Source: Gemmiger formicilis (lineage in GTDB: Bacteria > Bacillota > Clostridia > Oscillospirales > Ruminococcaceae). From it: a stretch of 64,000 nucleotides of DNA. The position numbers and the translations under genes are program-made. Location of the stretch: NCBI RefSeq assembly GCF_024462815.1, contig NZ_JANGCG010000008.1, positions 87,415-151,414 of the forward strand, given 5' to 3'. Positions 15,875 through 25,370 of this stretch are shown piece after piece (position 1 is the stretch's first letter; every line of letters starts with the position of its first letter). The notes under the pieces were generated by a model that was given only the letters and a program-made list of their open reading frames with translations, had not been told where the DNA came from and made no database searches.

Positions 15875-16480
15875 TTAATACCATGCCCCATTCATATAAG
15901 GATTGGTGCTGCGCTCCTGCCCCAGTGTGGAGAAGCCCTCGTGCCCGGGCAGGACTTTTGTTGCATCGGGCAGCGGCAGCTCTGCCAGCAGGGACAGGCT
16001 CTGCTGCATTTCCCGCGCACTGCCGCCGGGGAAATCCGTGCGTCCGCAGGAGCCCGCAAACAGCGTGTCGCCACTGAAAAGCAGCCCATAGCAGGACAGG
16101 CAGACGCCGCCCTTGGTGTGGCCCGGCGTATGGTAAATGGTAAACGTCAGCTCGTCAATTTTCAGCTCGTTGTTAGCGGGCCAGCTGTCGGTCAGCACAT
16201 CAGGCGTCAGCGGCAGAAGCTGGCTGCCCTGCGCATCGGCGGGGTCCATATACACCTTGCAGCCGGTCGCCTTTTTCAGCGCTGCCACCGCGCCCACATG
16301 GTCATAGTGGCCGTGGGTGAGCAGGATATGGGTCAGCTCCGCCCCTGCTTCCTCCAGCGCCTTCAGATAGATGCCCGGCTCGGCGGCGGCATCAATGAGG
16401 ATGCCGTGCTTTTCATTTGTAATGATAAGGAACGTGTTGGTATACAGCGGCGGTACACCGTGGATATGCTGTAAATTCAT
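15875..16480 (-). CDS. MBL-fold metal-dependent hydrolase (glyoxalase II-like)
   Basis: 201 residues from ATG 16478-16480, with AAGGAGG upstream; the longer frame reading runs into dtd. The metallo-beta-lactamase motif THGHYDH gives H56, H58, D60 and H61; HTPGHTKGG and SGDTLF supply the further ligands. The short form with FAGSCGRTDF is typical of the hydroxyacylglutathione hydrolase-like group in Firmicutes. Its real substrate is unknown. It sits tightly between dtd and hemZ. Confidence 0.88.
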   Translation of the reverse strand: MNLQHIHGVPPLYTNTFLIITNEKHGILIDAAAEPGIYLKALEEAGAELTHILLTHGHYDHVGAVAALKKATGCKVYMDPADAQGSQLLPLTPDVLTDSWPANNELKIDELTFTIYHTPGHTKGGVCLSCYGLLFSGDTLFAGSCGRTDFPGGSAREMQQSLSLLAELPLPDATKVLPGHEGFSTLGQERSTNPYMNGAWY

Positions 16481-16490
16481 CGCTGCCTCC

Positions 16491-16946
16491 TTATTTTTTC
16501 CATTCGTCGGTGTCAATCACAATGGTCACAGGGCCGTCATTGACAAGGTCAATCTGCATATCGGCGCCAAACTCGCCGTGCTGCAACGCTTTAAGGCCCT
16601 GATGGCTCATTTCCTCAAGAAATTTGTCATAGCACGGCACAGCCAACTCGCCCTTGGCGGCGTGGATAAAGCTGGGGCGTTTGCCCTTGGCCGTATCACC
16701 ATACAGGGTAAAGTTGGACACAACCAGCGCGGAATAGCCCAGCTCGACCGCGCTGCGGTTCAGCTTGCCGTTTTCATCCTCAAAAATGCGCAGATGAGCG
16801 CATTTTTCGGCCAGCTTGGGCACAATGGCAATATCGTCCGTGTCCCGCACGCCCAGCAGAATGACAAGGCCGGGCCCGATGGCGCGGGGCTCACCCCCAT
16901 TGACAGTAACGCTTGCGCGGGTTACGCGCTGGATGATGGCACGCAT
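16491..16946 (-). CDS. dtd: D-aminoacyl-tRNA deacylase
   Basis: 151 residues, the family length. Begins MRAIIQRVTRASVTVNGG, the standard Dtd N terminus; the cross-subunit Gly-Pro motif is in NDGPVTIVID. The usual SQ-T loop reads VSNFTL, so Asn replaces the common Gln. Dtd removes D-amino acids (and Gly from tRNA-Ala) wrongly charged on tRNA. It follows relA directly, a common Firmicute pairing. Confidence 0.95.
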   Translation of the reverse strand: MRAIIQRVTRASVTVNGGEPRAIGPGLVILLGVRDTDDIAIVPKLAEKCAHLRIFEDENGKLNRSAVELGYSALVVSNFTLYGDTAKGKRPSFIHAAKGELAVPCYDKFLEEMSHQGLKALQHGEFGADMQIDLVNDGPVTIVIDTDEWKK

Positions 16947-16964
16947 GGGAATCGCTCCTTATTT

Positions 16965-19167
16965 TTAGTTTCTGGTCACGCTGACAACGTCTTTGACTTT
17001 TTTCAATCTTGCCACAACGCTGTTCAGATGCTCGGTGTTGGTAATGCCCACGGTCACACTCATGCGGGCGCGGCCCTGCTCTGCGGCGCGGGCCGTCAGC
17101 GAGTAGATGGGCACGCGCATATCGCCCAGCGCCAGTGCCACATCAGAGACGAGGTTCGGGCGGTCCATACAGACAATATCCAGCGTAGCCTTGTAGTTTT
17201 CGCGGGCTTCATCGTCCCAGTAGGCGCGTACCCAGCGGTCGGCGTTTTCGGGGTGGCGCATACTCTCGCGGGCGTTGGCGCAGTCCCGCTTGTGGATGGA
17301 CACGCCAAAGCCGCGGGTGACAAAGCCGACAATCTCATCACCGGGAAGCGGCGAGCAGCATTTGGCAAACTTGATGGGGCAGTTGTCAATCCCCTCCACC
17401 ACAACGCCGTCCGACGAGTGCATCCGCTTCAGCTGCACCGTGACCGGCTTCGACTCCACGGCCTGCAGCTTGGTGTACTCTTCCTTCAGCTTGCTTCAGC
17501 TTGGGCAGCATCCGGGAAATCTGCAACCCGCCGTAGCCGATGGCCGCGTACATTTCCTCCACGCTGTTGCAGCGGTTGCGGCGGGCCAGCGCCTCCATAA
17601 AGAGGTCATGCTGCTCCTCGGTCAGGGTCATGAGGTTGCGGCGCAGCTCACGCTCCAGCGCGTCGCGGCCCTCCTGAATATTCTCTTCTCTGCGTTCTTT
17701 TTTGAACCAGTTGCGGATTTTATTCTTGGCCTCGCTGGTCTTGACAATGTTGAGCCAGTCGCGGCTGGGGCCGCGGTTCTCGGGGCCGGTGATAATTTCG
17801 ATAATCTCGCCGGTCTGCACCTTATGGTCGATGGGCACAATGCGGTTGTTGACCTTGGCACCAATCATACGGTTGCCGACCGCCGAATGGATGGCATAGG
17901 CAAAGTCGATGGCCGTGGCCCCGGCGGGCAGATTAATCACATCGCCGCGGGGCGTGAAAGCAAAGACCTCCTCCGGCAGCAAATCGCTCTTGATGTCGCT
18001 GAGCAGGTCAGTGGCATCAGCGCTGGAGCGCTGGCTTTCCAGCAGCTGGCGCACCCACGCCAGACGCTCGTCCAGCTTATCACTGCTGCCGGTGATGCCG
18101 GCCTTGTACTTCCAGTGCGCGGCAATGCCGTACTCCGCCATACGGTCCATATCCCAGGTGCGAATCTGCACCTCAAACGGAATGGCCTCGCGCCCGATGA
18201 CCGTGGTGTGCAGGGACTGGTAGCCGTTGGGCTTGGGGGTGGAGATGTAGTCCTTGAAGCGGTTGGGCAGCGGATGGTACATATCGTGAATCAGGCCCAG
18301 CGCCGTGTAGCACTCGGCCACATTGTCCAGAATGATGCGCACAGCGTAGATGTCGTAGATTTCCTCAAAATCCTTATTCTGTATATACATCTTGCGGTAG
18401 ATACCGTAGATGCTCTTGACGCGGTGGCGGATGGTGGCCTTCTGGATGCCGTTCTCGGCCAGATGCTTGGCGATAGTGTGGCAGACCTGATGCAGGAACT
18501 CGTCCCCATGCTTATTGAGCAGGTCGCGAATGGTCTCATAGCCAACCGGGTCCAGATAGTGCAGGCTGCGGTCCTCCAGCTCCTCCTTGATGTTGGAGAT
18601 ACCCAGACGGTGCGCGATGGGCGCGTAGACCTCCATCGTTTCCAACGCCTTGTCGCGGCGCTTCTGCTCGGGCCATGCGTCCCCGGTGCGCATATTGTGC
18701 AGCCGGTCGCACAATTTGATAATCATAACGCGGACATCCTGGCTCATGGCCAGCAGCATTTTGCGCAGGTTCTCGGCCTGACGATCCTCCACGTTGGAAA
18801 ATTTAATCTGGGTCAGCTTGGTGACGCCGTCCACCAGCAGGGCAACCTCGGGACCGAATTTCTGCTTGATTTCCGCCACCGTGACCGGCGTATCCTCGGC
18901 CACATCGTGCATAAGAGCGGCGGCGATGCTCTCGCTGTCCATGCCCAGCTCCACCAGAATCTGCGCTACGGAAAGCGGATGGCAGATGTACGGCTCGCCG
19001 CTGCGGCGGCGCTGTGTGCCGTGGGCCTTTTCCGCCAGCGCGTAGGCGCGGTCTATCATATCAAAATCATAGGGACGGCCGCTGTCGATGAGGCTCTGCT
19101 TCAGGTCATCATAAGTGATGGGCATTTTTACTTCCTGCGTTGCTTCCTGCACGTTCGTGTTTTCCAT
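16965..19167 (-). pseudogene. relA: RelA/SpoT-type (p)ppGpp synthetase/hydrolase, frameshifted by a 10-bp duplication
   Basis: The reading starts at ATG 19165-19167. It covers the HD hydrolase (H63, H87-D88, E91-D92), the synthetase with RFKD and EVQIRT motifs (the bifunctional RXKD type) and the TGS domain. At 17484-17503 the 10-mer CTTCAGCTTG is present twice in tandem; the extra copy shifts the frame and the product then runs to a stop at 17386 in foreign residues. The rest (zinc-finger region with KCCSPLPGDEIVGF and the ACT domain, 16965-17459) continues in the other frame. Removing one copy restores PKLKEEYTKLQ and a normal length of about 730 residues. As read, the protein keeps both enzymatic domains but loses the ribosome-sensing C terminus; assembly error is the main alternative. 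Confidence 0.88.
17484..17503. repeat. 10-bp tandem duplication inside relA
   Basis: Two exact copies of CTTCAGCTTG (17484-17493 and 17494-17503). A ten-base unit changes frame by +1, and deletion of one copy restores the conserved relA frame. Confidence 0.95.
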
Positions 19168-19222
19168 AGTCCGTTTCCCCTCCGTATTCTATCCCTCACG
19201 GGCGGTTTCCACCGCCCGGCGC

Positions 19223-21256
19223 TCAGCTCTGCCGGGTCAGCTCCGCCAGCCGCTGCAGCACCGGGGCGCTGGCCAGGTCCCGCTTATCCGTCACGGCAAC
19301 CGGCAGCCAGTGGCCGTCGCGGTCCTCCACCAGACCAAGCTCCTGCAGCGCCGTCAGGCTGGCAAGTATCTTGCCGGTGTTCTGCGCACCGCCTGCGGCA
19401 AAGACCGGCTGCAAATCCGCCGAGGCCACCTGCCCTGTGCGGATGCGGCGGTAGAGCGCCACCGTGTCGGCGCGCTCCGGCAGCAATGCGGCGGCGCGGT
19501 CGGCGGGCAGGGCCGCGCCGGTGCGGAACGCCTCAAACCACGCAGCCTGTTCACTGGGCGTGTTGCCCAGCTCAGCCGGGCGGATGGCGTGCAGATGGGC
19601 GGAGACCATCGGCCCGCTGCGGCCGTTGAAGATGGATACCTCCAGCGCGGCCTCGACCTCGCTGCCGACCGGATAGGCAAACGCCTGCGGTGCCACGCCA
19701 AAAACCGATGCAAACACCGTGTCATTGCCCTGCCGCAGCCGCACGCGGGTGTGGCGTCCCTCTGCGCCCATCGGCCACAGACCGTCCACAAAGGCGTGGC
19801 GTACCAGCAGCACCGGCATCGGGTTTTCACGTCCGAAGGGTGCCAGCCGGGCCAGCTCCTGCACGTTGTCCAGATTCAGCTCGGCCAGTGTGACGGCGGC
19901 ATCCAGCTGCAGGCTGACGGCTTCCGGCCGGGCGGCGTGCTCTGCCGCCCATGCGTTGATGGCCTGTCGGAACGCGGCCAGGTTTTCTTCCTCAATCTCC
20001 ACACCCGCGGCGGCGGCGTGCCCGCCGAACCGCGTCAGGTACTGTGCGCAGCCGGCCAGCGCGCTGTGTAAATCAAACGAATCCGGGGCACGGCCGCTGC
20101 CGCGTCCTTCGCCCTCGTGCATCGAGATAACGATGGCAGGGCGGCTGAAGCGCTCCATCAGCCGCGCAGCCACAATGCCGATGACGCCGGGGTGCCAGTC
20201 CTCGCCGCAGACAACCAGCACCCGGTCACGGATGCGGGCGGGGTCTGCCTCCAGCGTCTGCAGCGCCGCAGCAAACACCTGCTGTTCCGTCTGCTGGCGC
20301 TCGGTGTTGATTTCGGCCAGACGCTCGGCAATGCCGGTAGCCTGGTCCTCGTCCCCGCAAAGCAGCAGCTTCAAGGCCACGGCGGCGTTGTCCATCCGGC
20401 CCGCCGCGTTCAAGCGCGGGGCCAGACTGTAGCTGACGGTATCGGCGGTCACCGGCTTGCCGCTGCAGCCTGCGCTCTCCAAAAGAGCGTGCAGACCGGG
20501 GCGCATGGTGTCCTGTAGCAGGGCCAATCCCTCCCGCACAATGGTGCGGTTCTCCCCCACCAGCGGCATCACGTCCGCAACCGTGCCCAGCGCCGCCAGT
20601 TCGCCGTACATTTCCAGCAGCTCGGCGGGGTCACAGCCCTCCAGCGCCGCGCAGAGCTTGAAGGCAACCCCCGCGCCGCACAAATCCTTGAAAGGGCTTT
20701 CATCGTCCGCACGCTTGGGGTCCACAACGGCGATGGCCTCCGGCAGAGTGTCGCCCGGCAGATGGTGGTCGGTAATAATAAGGTCAAGGCCCAGTTCCTT
20801 GGCGCAGCGGGCCTCCTCCACGGCCGAGATGCCGTTGTCCACGGTAATCACGAGCTTGAAGCCCTTGCTTGCCAACGATTCCAGCGCCGACCGGGTCAGA
20901 CCGTAGCCGGAGCCGCGGGTAGGCAGCTTGCAGCGCACGTGCGCGCCCTGACTGGTGAGACATTCGTACAAAATGGCGGTGGCCGAAATGCCGTCCACGT
21001 CATAATCACCGTAGATGACGGTCAGTTCCTCGTTCTCGATGGCCTGCTCAATGCGGGCCACGGCCTTGTCCATATCCTTGAGCAGGAACGGGTCACTCAG
21101 CGGCTCGCCCTGGCCCAGCAGCTCCTGTGCGGCGGCGGGGTCGGTGCAGCCGCGTGCGGCCAGAACCCGGCGCAGCAGTACGCCGCACCCGGCCCCAGCC
21201 AGTGCGGTTTCCGCAGCGGGGTCGCCCTTTTTCAGTTGCCACGCAGGATAATTCAT
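19223..21256 (-). CDS. recJ: Single-stranded-DNA-specific exonuclease RecJ
   Basis: 677 residues. The DHH phosphoesterase motifs are clear: YGDYDVDG with D84, D86 and D88, VTVDNG with D140, and DHH at 163-165. A DHHA1 domain (GGHAAAAGV) and an OB fold follow. RecJ degrades single-stranded DNA 5' to 3' in recombination and mismatch repair. It is 5 nt after the XpaC-like gene and precedes relA, which is a common order in Clostridia. The C-terminal extension of about 100 residues matches the Firmicute form. Confidence 0.94.
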   Translation of the reverse strand: MNYPAWQLKKGDPAAETALAGAGCGVLLRRVLAARGCTDPAAAQELLGQGEPLSDPFLLKDMDKAVARIEQAIENEELTVIYGDYDVDGISATAILYECLTSQGAHVRCKLPTRGSGYGLTRSALESLASKGFKLVITVDNGISAVEEARCAKELGLDLIITDHHLPGDTLPEAIAVVDPKRADDESPFKDLCGAGVAFKLCAALEGCDPAELLEMYGELAALGTVADVMPLVGENRTIVREGLALLQDTMRPGLHALLESAGCSGKPVTADTVSYSLAPRLNAAGRMDNAAVALKLLLCGDEDQATGIAERLAEINTERQQTEQQVFAAALQTLEADPARIRDRVLVVCGEDWHPGVIGIVAARLMERFSRPAIVISMHEGEGRGSGRAPDSFDLHSALAGCAQYLTRFGGHAAAAGVEIEEENLAAFRQAINAWAAEHAARPEAVSLQLDAAVTLAELNLDNVQELARLAPFGRENPMPVLLVRHAFVDGLWPMGAEGRHTRVRLRQGNDTVFASVFGVAPQAFAYPVGSEVEAALEVSIFNGRSGPMVSAHLHAIRPAELGNTPSEQAAWFEAFRTGAALPADRAAALLPERADTVALYRRIRTGQVASADLQPVFAAGGAQNTGKILASLTALQELGLVEDRDGHWLPVAVTDKRDLASAPVLQRLAELTRQS

Positions 21257-21261
21257 ACAGT

Positions 21262-22416
21262 TTAGCTCCTTGTGTTAAAATCCGATTCAAAATTATGGGT
21301 CAGGCCATCCTGCCGCAGCATCGCTTCCAGCGTGTCAATCTCGGTGGAAACGTCCATGCTGACATCCTGCAGAAGGGTGTTGTACAGCGTCTCATAGGCT
21401 TCGTTCAGCGTGTGCAGGATGCCGGTAATATCGCGGCGGATAGCGGCAGCGCTGGCCGCGTCCGTATCGCCCAGCCCCTGCGCCGTGTCCAGCAACTTGC
21501 GGGTGGTGGGCAGGTAGTATTCACGGAAGCGCCGCACGCGGTTCTGCTGCTCCGGGTGGTTGTGCACAAAGCCCATGATGGAGGCACAGGTCTTTTGCAT
21601 CCGGGCCAGCTCCTCATCCGCCTGTGGACCCAGCTTGCCGCGGCAGACCTTCAGGTAATTCAGGAAGTCCACGCCCTCGCGGCGGAGCTGCTGTTCCTCG
21701 GCCAGGGGCGCGGCGTCCGGTGCCTGTGGCTTTTCGGCAGGCTTTGCGGCAGTCGGCATGAGCGAATCGTCCAGATACAGCGTGCTGAAATCGTCACTGA
21801 TGGCGGCATTGGGCAAATCGCCGTTGGCCACAGCCTTAGCGGCGGTTTCATAGGCCTGCTCCTGCTTGATTTGTGCCCTGCGGGCAAGACCGGGCAAATC
21901 GCAGACCCAGCCATTAGCTGCGCGTAACAGCTTACGCAGGCGGGAGAAATAGCTGAGCTTTCTCATGCCCACAATCGCCATAGCCAGAAAGCCCAGCGTC
22001 GCCGGGGTGAACACGGCGGTCAGAATCGGCAGTGCAATGAAATCATTGGGCGGCATACCCAGCGTCTCGGCCCCGACAGCTGTCAAAATGCCCATCACCA
22101 GCGCCGTAATGCCAAAGCAGCCGGTGAACGTCCAGCCCACCGCTGTCAGCACCACGCCTGCCGACTGTCCCTCGTTTTTCCATTTGCGTTCCAGGCGGCG
22201 CTTCCAGGACTGGAAGGTATCGGGCTGCTTTGCGCCCAGGGCATCCCCGGCCTGCTCCAGCGCCTCGGCAATACTGCCCAGCACCGAGGAGCCGAATTTG
22301 CTGCCCGCCTCGACCGCGTTGTCAATCATATCGCCAAGGTTGTAGTTATATTTGTATTGATAGTTATAGCTGTATTGGTAATCATGCTTGTGCTTTGGAT
22401 TCTTATTGTCAGACAT
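21262..22416 (-). CDS. XpaC-like membrane protein (5-bromo-4-chloroindolyl phosphate hydrolysis family)
   Basis: 384 residues from ATG 22414-22416. The N terminus is very unusual, with Tyr at every second position from 13 to 25 (HDYQYSYNYQYKYNYN). An amphipathic segment and two membrane spans (about 87-115 and 125-150) follow, then a cytoplasmic helical domain; the part from about 235 to the end (LRREGVDFLNYLKVCRGKLG, then FREYYLPTTRKLLDT) matches the XpaC family. XpaC homologues often lie beside toxic-anion (TelA-like) genes; none is here. Role unknown. Confidence 0.75.
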   Translation of the reverse strand: MSDNKNPKHKHDYQYSYNYQYKYNYNLGDMIDNAVEAGSKFGSSVLGSIAEALEQAGDALGAKQPDTFQSWKRRLERKWKNEGQSAGVVLTAVGWTFTGCFGITALVMGILTAVGAETLGMPPNDFIALPILTAVFTPATLGFLAMAIVGMRKLSYFSRLRKLLRAANGWVCDLPGLARRAQIKQEQAYETAAKAVANGDLPNAAISDDFSTLYLDDSLMPTAAKPAEKPQAPDAAPLAEEQQLRREGVDFLNYLKVCRGKLGPQADEELARMQKTCASIMGFVHNHPEQQNRVRRFREYYLPTTRKLLDTAQGLGDTDAASAAAIRRDITGILHTLNEAYETLYNTLLQDVSMDVSTEIDTLEAMLRQDGLTHNFESDFNTRS

Positions 22417-22439
22417 TGTAGTTCCAATCGTTTTGCAGA

Positions 22440-24038
22440 TTATTCGGCGGGCGCCCAGGCTTTCATCAGCTCGGCGGCGCAACGCACACCGTCCACGGCG
22501 GCGGTCATAATGCCGCCCGCATAGCCCGCCCCCTCACCGCAGGGGTACAAGCCGGAAAGTCCGGTGCACTGCAGGCTTTCCTTATCACGCAGTAGGCGCA
22601 CCGGGCTGCTGGTGCGGGTTTCCAGACCGGTAAGCACGGCATCCGGGGCGCGGTAGGCAGCCAGCTTGCGGCCAAAGGCCGTCAAGCCCTGCCGCAGTGC
22701 ACCGCCCAGCTCCGCGGGCAGCAGGCTGCCCAAGTCACAGGGCGTCACCCCGCGCGGGTAGCTGGGCTGTACGGTGCCCAGCTCCAGTGCGCCGCGCCCT
22801 GCCAGAAAGCTGCCGACCGTCTCGGCCGGGGCAAGGTATCCCCCGCCGCCTGCGCGGTAGGCCGCCTGCTCCAGCTGCCGCTGGAAGGCCACCGCCCGGG
22901 CCGGGTCATTGTCAAAGTCGCGGCCATCCACGCTGACAACCACCGCCGCATTGGCGTTTTTGCCGTTGCGGGCGTGCAGGCTCATACCGTTGGTGACCAC
23001 GCCGCCTTCTTCACTGGCGGCGGCGCAGACCGTGCCGCCCGGGCACATACAGAAGGTGTAAACACACCGCCCGCCGTCCACGTGCTGGCTGAGCTGATAT
23101 TCGCCCCGCGGCAGTGCCGGGTGGCCTGCGGCGGCGTGGTAAAGGCTCTTGTCAATCTCGGTCTGCAGATGCTCAGCCCGGAAGCCGACCGAGAACGGCT
23201 TACATTCCAGCGGCAGGCCCAGCGTGTGCAGCATCCCGAAGGTATCCCGCGCACTGTGGCCGACCGCCAGAATCAGCTGCTCACAGGGTATAGGGCCCGC
23301 GGTGGTGTTGACGCCGATAAGCGCGCCGCCGCGGGTTTCCAGCCCGGTCAGGGCGGTGTTGAATCGTACCTCGCCGCCCAGCGTCTCAATCTCACCGCGG
23401 ATGCTGCGGATAACGCCCCGCAGCAAATCGGTTCCCACATGGGGCTTCTGCCGCCATGCAATATCCGCGGGCGCGCCATGGTCAAGGAAGGCCCCTGTCA
23501 CGAACGCGCAGAGGGGGTCCCCCACACGGGTGGTCAGTTTGCCGTCCGAGAAGGTTCCCGCGCCGCCCTCGCCAAACTGAATGTTGGCTTCCGGGTTCAG
23601 TTCGCCGGTCTTTTCAAAATGCTCCACTGCGCGGATACGGTCATCCAGCGCGGGGCCGCGCTCCAGCACCAGCGGGCGGAAGCCCTTGCGGGCCAGCAGC
23701 AGCGCAGCAAACAGCCCCGCCGGGCCAAGGCCGACCACCACCGGGCGGTGTGCCAGCGGCGTGCGCCCCACCGGGAAGTCAAACTCCAGCTTCCTGGTGA
23801 AACAGACGCAGGGCGAGGCCCCGGCCAGTGCCGATTCCTCACCCTCGTCATGGAGTGTGACTGCGATGGTGTAGACCAGCACCGGCGTACCGTGCCGGGC
23901 ATCCACACTGAGCTTCGCCACACCGCAGTGCGCCGCCTTGCGGGCGGGCACGCGCAGAATGGCCAGTGCCTTTGCTGCTGCCTCGGCATCAGGGTCGGGG
24001 CAGGTCAGCGGCAGGCGGATATTGCGGACTAAAAGCAT
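22440..24038 (-). CDS. FAD-dependent dehydrogenase-like protein (COG2509 type)
   Basis: 532 residues. The dinucleotide-binding motif VVVGLGPAGLFAALLLA starts at about 100 (G103, G105, G108). The 95-residue N-terminal domain (NIRLPLTCP...VPARKAAHCGVAKLSVDAR) is typical of this family of uncharacterised flavoproteins, as is GEGGAGTFSDGKLTTR after it and the closing PCGEGAGYAGGIMTAAVDG. Members are widespread in anaerobes with no fixed reaction. It lies between cdaR and the XpaC-like gene in one direction. Confidence 0.85.
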   Translation of the reverse strand: MLLVRNIRLPLTCPDPDAEAAAKALAILRVPARKAAHCGVAKLSVDARHGTPVLVYTIAVTLHDEGEESALAGASPCVCFTRKLEFDFPVGRTPLAHRPVVVGLGPAGLFAALLLARKGFRPLVLERGPALDDRIRAVEHFEKTGELNPEANIQFGEGGAGTFSDGKLTTRVGDPLCAFVTGAFLDHGAPADIAWRQKPHVGTDLLRGVIRSIRGEIETLGGEVRFNTALTGLETRGGALIGVNTTAGPIPCEQLILAVGHSARDTFGMLHTLGLPLECKPFSVGFRAEHLQTEIDKSLYHAAAGHPALPRGEYQLSQHVDGGRCVYTFCMCPGGTVCAAASEEGGVVTNGMSLHARNGKNANAAVVVSVDGRDFDNDPARAVAFQRQLEQAAYRAGGGGYLAPAETVGSFLAGRGALELGTVQPSYPRGVTPCDLGSLLPAELGGALRQGLTAFGRKLAAYRAPDAVLTGLETRTSSPVRLLRDKESLQCTGLSGLYPCGEGAGYAGGIMTAAVDGVRCAAELMKAWAPAE

Positions 24039-24056
24039 ACTACATTCCCTTAGATT

Positions 24057-25370
24057 TTACTTGGATGTGACCTCGCACTGAACCGTATAGCTGCCGGTGG
24101 CGAAGATGCGGCTGGACGAGGGTATCTGGATGCTGACGGCAATCGTCTGCTGGCCCACCGTCAGGTTCAGGCTTTGGCAGTCAATCTGCGCCACAATGCT
24201 GTCGGCGCTCAGCTCCTTAATTTCCTCTGCCGGGCCGTACAGTGTGACATTGCTGACCAGACTGGACAGAATCTGCAGCTCATAGTTGCTGGGTACGTTG
24301 ATGGCGCGGATGTTGGAGACATTCAGTTTGGTGGTAGCCATATCCTCGGTGTCGAAGTCGAGCGTGACATTGGTCACGCCGTCCAGCGAGACAATGCCCG
24401 CGGGCAGCTCAATCAGGCGCTGATAATCGCGCCCCGGCTCAAACTCACGCGCAAGGTCAAAGTCGGTTACGGTCAGGGCTTCCAGCGTACTGATGGTGCG
24501 GGCCGGGCCTGCCACCTGCAGCGTCTGCTGGCTCAGGGAGTAGTGCAGGCTATCCACGTCAAAGCCGTTGGGCGTGCCGATGAAGTCCACCTTCAGCGGC
24601 AACTCCCGCACCTGATAGACCGTCAGTGTGACGTTGGCGGAGTCGCTCTCCATAGAGGTGTACTGCGGCGTAAAGACGTTGCCCTCGGCATCGCGCAGCT
24701 CCAGCGTGGCGGGCACGGTGGTGGTATCGGCCAATTCGCCGTCGGTCTGCACCGGGGCCACAATGCTGGACACCTGATCCAACTCACTGGTGGGGCCGCG
24801 CAGGGTAATCTCTGCGGGCACAGCGGCGGTCTTGTTCAGCATATAGCCGGAGGAAATCGACACAGCGGAGGCATCCACCGTGACCGGGACAGTCTTTTCG
24901 CTGACCTCGTCAAAGACCACGTCAATCGTCTCTGGATTTTCGACGGTGCACTCGATGTTGCCGGGGAAATCGGTGGTGTTGGTCACGCGGGCCTGCAGGC
25001 GCAGGCTGACCTTGCCCGCACCGCTGACGCCCGCATAGCTGGGGTAGACCATAATATCGGAGTTCTGGATATTGCCGATGATGGTGCTGTTGCCCTCCAC
25101 CTTGACGGTGACGCCCTCGATGTCCGGCTTTTCAACAATATCAAGGCCCTGCGCCGTGTAGGTGGACGCGCCGTTGGTGTAGTTGATGGGCACGTTGGTC
25201 ACGGTGCGCACACCGCCCTGCGGGTCCACAAAGACCGTCACAATGACCCATGTGGCAAAGCCCATAACGAGGGCCAGCACCATGGTGAAAACCGGGTTGT
25301 CCCAGACGGTGTGCCGGGCCTTGGGCGCTGCGCCCTTTGCGCCGGGCGCGGAGTTATTCGGGTTTGGCAT
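24057..25370 (-). CDS. cdaR: CdaA regulator with YbbR domains
   Basis: 437 residues: a short cytoplasmic N terminus, one membrane span (about 29-48), then outer-face YbbR-type repeats (VDPQGGVRTVTNVPINY opens the first). In Bacillus and Listeria CdaR binds the diadenylate cyclase CdaA in the membrane and modulates c-di-AMP synthesis. It overlaps cdaA by 17 nt, so translation is probably coupled. The third usual partner, glmM, does not follow; an FAD-protein gene does. Confidence 0.9.
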   Translation of the reverse strand: MPNPNNSAPGAKGAAPKARHTVWDNPVFTMVLALVMGFATWVIVTVFVDPQGGVRTVTNVPINYTNGASTYTAQGLDIVEKPDIEGVTVKVEGNSTIIGNIQNSDIMVYPSYAGVSGAGKVSLRLQARVTNTTDFPGNIECTVENPETIDVVFDEVSEKTVPVTVDASAVSISSGYMLNKTAAVPAEITLRGPTSELDQVSSIVAPVQTDGELADTTTVPATLELRDAEGNVFTPQYTSMESDSANVTLTVYQVRELPLKVDFIGTPNGFDVDSLHYSLSQQTLQVAGPARTISTLEALTVTDFDLAREFEPGRDYQRLIELPAGIVSLDGVTNVTLDFDTEDMATTKLNVSNIRAINVPSNYELQILSSLVSNVTLYGPAEEIKELSADSIVAQIDCQSLNLTVGQQTIAVSIQIPSSSRIFATGSYTVQCEVTSK

